Below, one piece after another: positions 62,500-64,000 of a stretch of DNA of 64,000 nucleotides (within the stretch, counting starts at the first letter, position 1; the number at the start of each line of letters is the position of its first letter). The position numbers and the translations under genes are program-made. Under the pieces are notes generated by a model. It was given only the letters and a program-made list of their open reading frames with translations. It did not search any database and was not told the origin of the DNA. This DNA comes from a bacterium 1XD42-76. GTDB lineage: Bacteria; Bacillota; Clostridia; Lachnospirales; Lachnospiraceae. Location of the stretch: NCBI GenBank assembly GCA_009917545.1, contig QZDW01000018.1:21272-85271 (forward strand), read 5' to 3'.

Positions 62500-63525
62500 T
62501 TATTTGATTACATGGATCCAGCCTTCAGGCGCTTCTATGTGCCCCATCTGGATTCCGGTCAGCGTATCATAAAGCTTCTGGGTGATCGGGCCCATTTTCT
62601 CCATCCCGCTTGGCAGACAGATTTCCCTGCCGTGGTCTACGATTTTTCCGACCGGGGAAACAACGGCAGCGGTTCCGCAGAGTCCGCATTCTGCAAAATC
62701 GTTAACTTCTGTGAAAGGAACCGGGCGCTCCTCTGTCTTAAGTCCCAGATAATGCTCGGCAACGTAGAGAAGGGAGCGGCGTGTGATCGACGGCAGGATG
62801 CTGTCGGATTTTGGTGTTACGACCGTGTTGTCTTTGGTAACAAAGATAAAATTAGCGCCGCCGGTTTCCTCGACATATGTCCTGGTAGCGGCATCCAGGT
62901 ACAGATTTTCGTCAAAACCCTGGTTATGCGCATCCACAATCGCATGCAGGCTCATGGCATAATTAAGCCCTGCTTTGATATGGCCGGTTCCGTGGGGGGC
63001 TGCGCGGTCAAAATCACTGACACGGATGGTGATCGGTCTGGCTCCGCCCTGGAAATACGGGCCTACCGGTGAGGTAAAGACGCGGAACTGGAATTCTGTA
63101 GAAGGTTTTACGCCAAGCACGGCATCAGTACCGAATAAAAACGGCCGCACGTAGAGAGAAGCACCGGAGCCATAAGGGGGTACGAAACTTGCGTTGGCAG
63201 CGACCACCTGTGTTACGGCTTCCACAAAGCGCTCTTTGGGGAATGCCGGCATCTCAAGCCGTTTGGCGGTATTTTCCATACGGTCTGCATTCAGGTCAGG
63301 GCGGAACGCCACGATGTGCCCGTTCTCTGTAGTATAGGCTTTTAAGCCTTCAAAGCAGGTCTGAGCATACTGGAATACGCAGGCACACTCTGTCAGGGTG
63401 ATCGTGTCCTCTGTCGTCAGAGCGCCCTCGTCCCAGGCGCCGTTCTTATAATTGGAGACATATCTGTAGTCGGTTTTTCTATAGCCGAAGCCGATATTGG
63501 CCCAATCGAGATTCTGTTTTTCCAT
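62500..63525 (-). CDS. ilvE: Branched-chain amino acid aminotransferase
   Basis: A 341-residue PLP-dependent fold-IV aminotransferase for Leu, Ile and Val synthesis and breakdown. The PLP region is GHIKAGLNYAMSLHA, with the catalytic Lys in GHIKAG, and EETGGANFIFV and LPSITRRSLL are the other family blocks. ATG 63525 has GGAGGAG upstream. A promoter (TTGCAG, 17 bases, TATAAT on the minus strand, 63660-63632) gives a leader of about 100 bases, too short for a T-box. Confidence 0.95.
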   Translation of the reverse strand: MEKQNLDWANIGFGYRKTDYRYVSNYKNGAWDEGALTTEDTITLTECACVFQYAQTCFEGLKAYTTENGHIVAFRPDLNADRMENTAKRLEMPAFPKERFVEAVTQVVAANASFVPPYGSGASLYVRPFLFGTDAVLGVKPSTEFQFRVFTSPVGPYFQGGARPITIRVSDFDRAAPHGTGHIKAGLNYAMSLHAIVDAHNQGFDENLYLDAATRTYVEETGGANFIFVTKDNTVVTPKSDSILPSITRRSLLYVAEHYLGLKTEERPVPFTEVNDFAECGLCGTAAVVSPVGKIVDHGREICLPSGMEKMGPITQKLYDTLTGIQMGHIEAPEGWIHVIK

Positions 63526-63631
63526 AGAAAGCTCCTCCATTCTTCAGGTCTGCCACAGATTTGAGCGTGTAAAAATGTGTACAGCGGTATCTGTATTATT
63601 TTGAGTCTGGCAAACCCGACTTTTTCTATAG

Positions 63632-63660
63632 ATTATAATAACTTCTTTTTCATCCTGCAA
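63632..63660 (-). promoter_or_regulatory. Promoter of ilvE
   Basis: On the minus strand TTGCAG (63660-63655) and TATAAT (63637-63632) are separated by 17 bases. Confidence 0.75.
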
Positions 63661-63798
63661 GTTTTTTCTTAAAAAATCGAGGAAAATTTATCAGGATTAC
63701 CGAAATATGGGTAAACTGTTTTAGGAAGGCTGCAGACTTAAAAAAGGGATTTCAATGGAACAGAAAGCAATCTGAGTCAGGAAGAAAAGGAGATCACT

Positions 63799-63942
63799 AT
63801 GGGACATATCACGACAAAGGATGCCTACAAGAGCCTGGAGGAGCGTATTAACTGGTTTACCCAGGGAGCACCGGCTTCGGAAACCTTTTATAACATTCTT
63901 CAGGTCTTATTTTCGGAGAAAGAGGCTAGTGCATTGACCTGA
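63799..63942 (+). pseudogene. N-terminal fragment of an interrupted gene at the right edge
   Basis: After AAAAGGAG the frame reads MGHITTKDAYKSLEERINWF, TQGAPASETFYNILQVLF, then SEKEASALT and a stop. The beginning looks like the start of a clostridial iron-sulfur (4Fe-4S) protein, but the cysteine motifs never appear. From about 63930 the sequence becomes AT-rich and unrelated, so a mobile element may be inserted here; its body is outside the window. Confidence 0.45.
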
Positions 63943-64000
63943 TTATATTTAGCTAAATTGATTTTCATTTGTAATGTCAAACTTAGGGTAGAGCGATGTC

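Noticed and set aside
63526..63640. T-box leader for ilvE
   Set aside because: The leader is only about 100 bases from the promoter and no T-box core or terminator/antiterminator pair is visible.
1..64000. CRISPR arrays, rRNA and tRNA genes
   Set aside because: No regularly spaced repeats and no tRNA- or rRNA-like sequence was noticed on reading either strand; a covariance scan was not possible.

Overview
The window looks like a chromosomal segment of a spore-forming, anaerobic Firmicute of the Lachnospiraceae type (Clostridium cluster XIVa). This is inferred from three things. The housekeeping order uvrC-hprK-murB-rapZ-whiA-HPr-dnaE-pfkA is typical of Clostridia. Small families common in that group are present (DUF1653, DUF1846, DUF6145, YjfB-like). 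A CwlC-type mother-cell amidase sits behind a sigma-K-like promoter. Core genes are moderately GC-rich; the stretch from about 29.2 to 35.6 kb is clearly AT-rich and looks acquired.

Layout. 0-9.9 kb: a partial M20-like peptidase, a DUF1846 protein, then one tightly packed operon (glycoside-hydrolase-like lipoprotein, DUF1653 protein, uvrC, hprK, murB, rapZ, whiA, Crh-like HPr) ending in a good terminator. 9.9-16.5 kb: dnaE, pfkA, an ArsR-type metal sensor, dapF, an Lrp/AsnC regulator and a YjfB-like small protein. 16.5-24.6 kb: an oligopeptide ABC transporter operon with an embedded S9 peptidase, driven by a promoter whose -10 box lies in a perfect palindrome. 24.6-29.1 kb: an SDR oxidoreductase, a CwlC-like amidase, and a divergent MATE exporter/MerR pair with a textbook MerR promoter.

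29.2-38.6 kb is an accessory zone: an alpha/beta hydrolase, an agr quorum-sensing locus (agrC-agrB-agrD, with a 38-residue AgrD whose cyclising residue would be Ser), an IS630-family element that cuts off the 5' end of agrC, an AT-rich operon (PurM-like, unknown, MazG-like, stub of a glycosyltransferase), and a degenerate IS256 element into which an internally deleted IS66 element has inserted, leaving an 8-bp target duplication.

38.7-47.1 kb: a secreted cell-wall-binding repeat protein, a YyaL-like thioredoxin-domain protein, an Rpn-type PD-(D/E)XK protein, a decayed S41 peptidase, a small membrane zinc-ribbon protein, and a two-gene AAA-ATPase/DUF4276 unit resembling ATPase-TOPRIM phage defence systems. 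47.4-56.4 kb: an operon of XdhC, DUF4213/DUF364, an FmdE-like protein, a five-gene Nik/Opp-type transporter and a ProA-like enzyme. These parts point to handling of a metal or metal chelate (nickel or molybdenum type; inferred). Along this operon, and once just before the inserted defence pair, the same roughly 80-100 nt structured sequence recurs in the same orientation. It has paired stems whose sequence differs between copies and a conserved unpaired core. I do not recognise it as a known riboswitch and regard it as the most interesting feature here.

56.4-64 kb: a LexA-like box and promoter before a 46-residue ORF and a PTS enzyme I homologue, then a HAD phosphatase, DUF6145, a second cell-wall-binding protein, dusB, a PepSY protein, ilvE, and a reading frame broken near the right edge. 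Three copies of a roughly 97-bp hairpin repeat (16.5, 24.5 and 56.5 kb) lie just after gene ends. No rRNA, tRNA or CRISPR array was seen.
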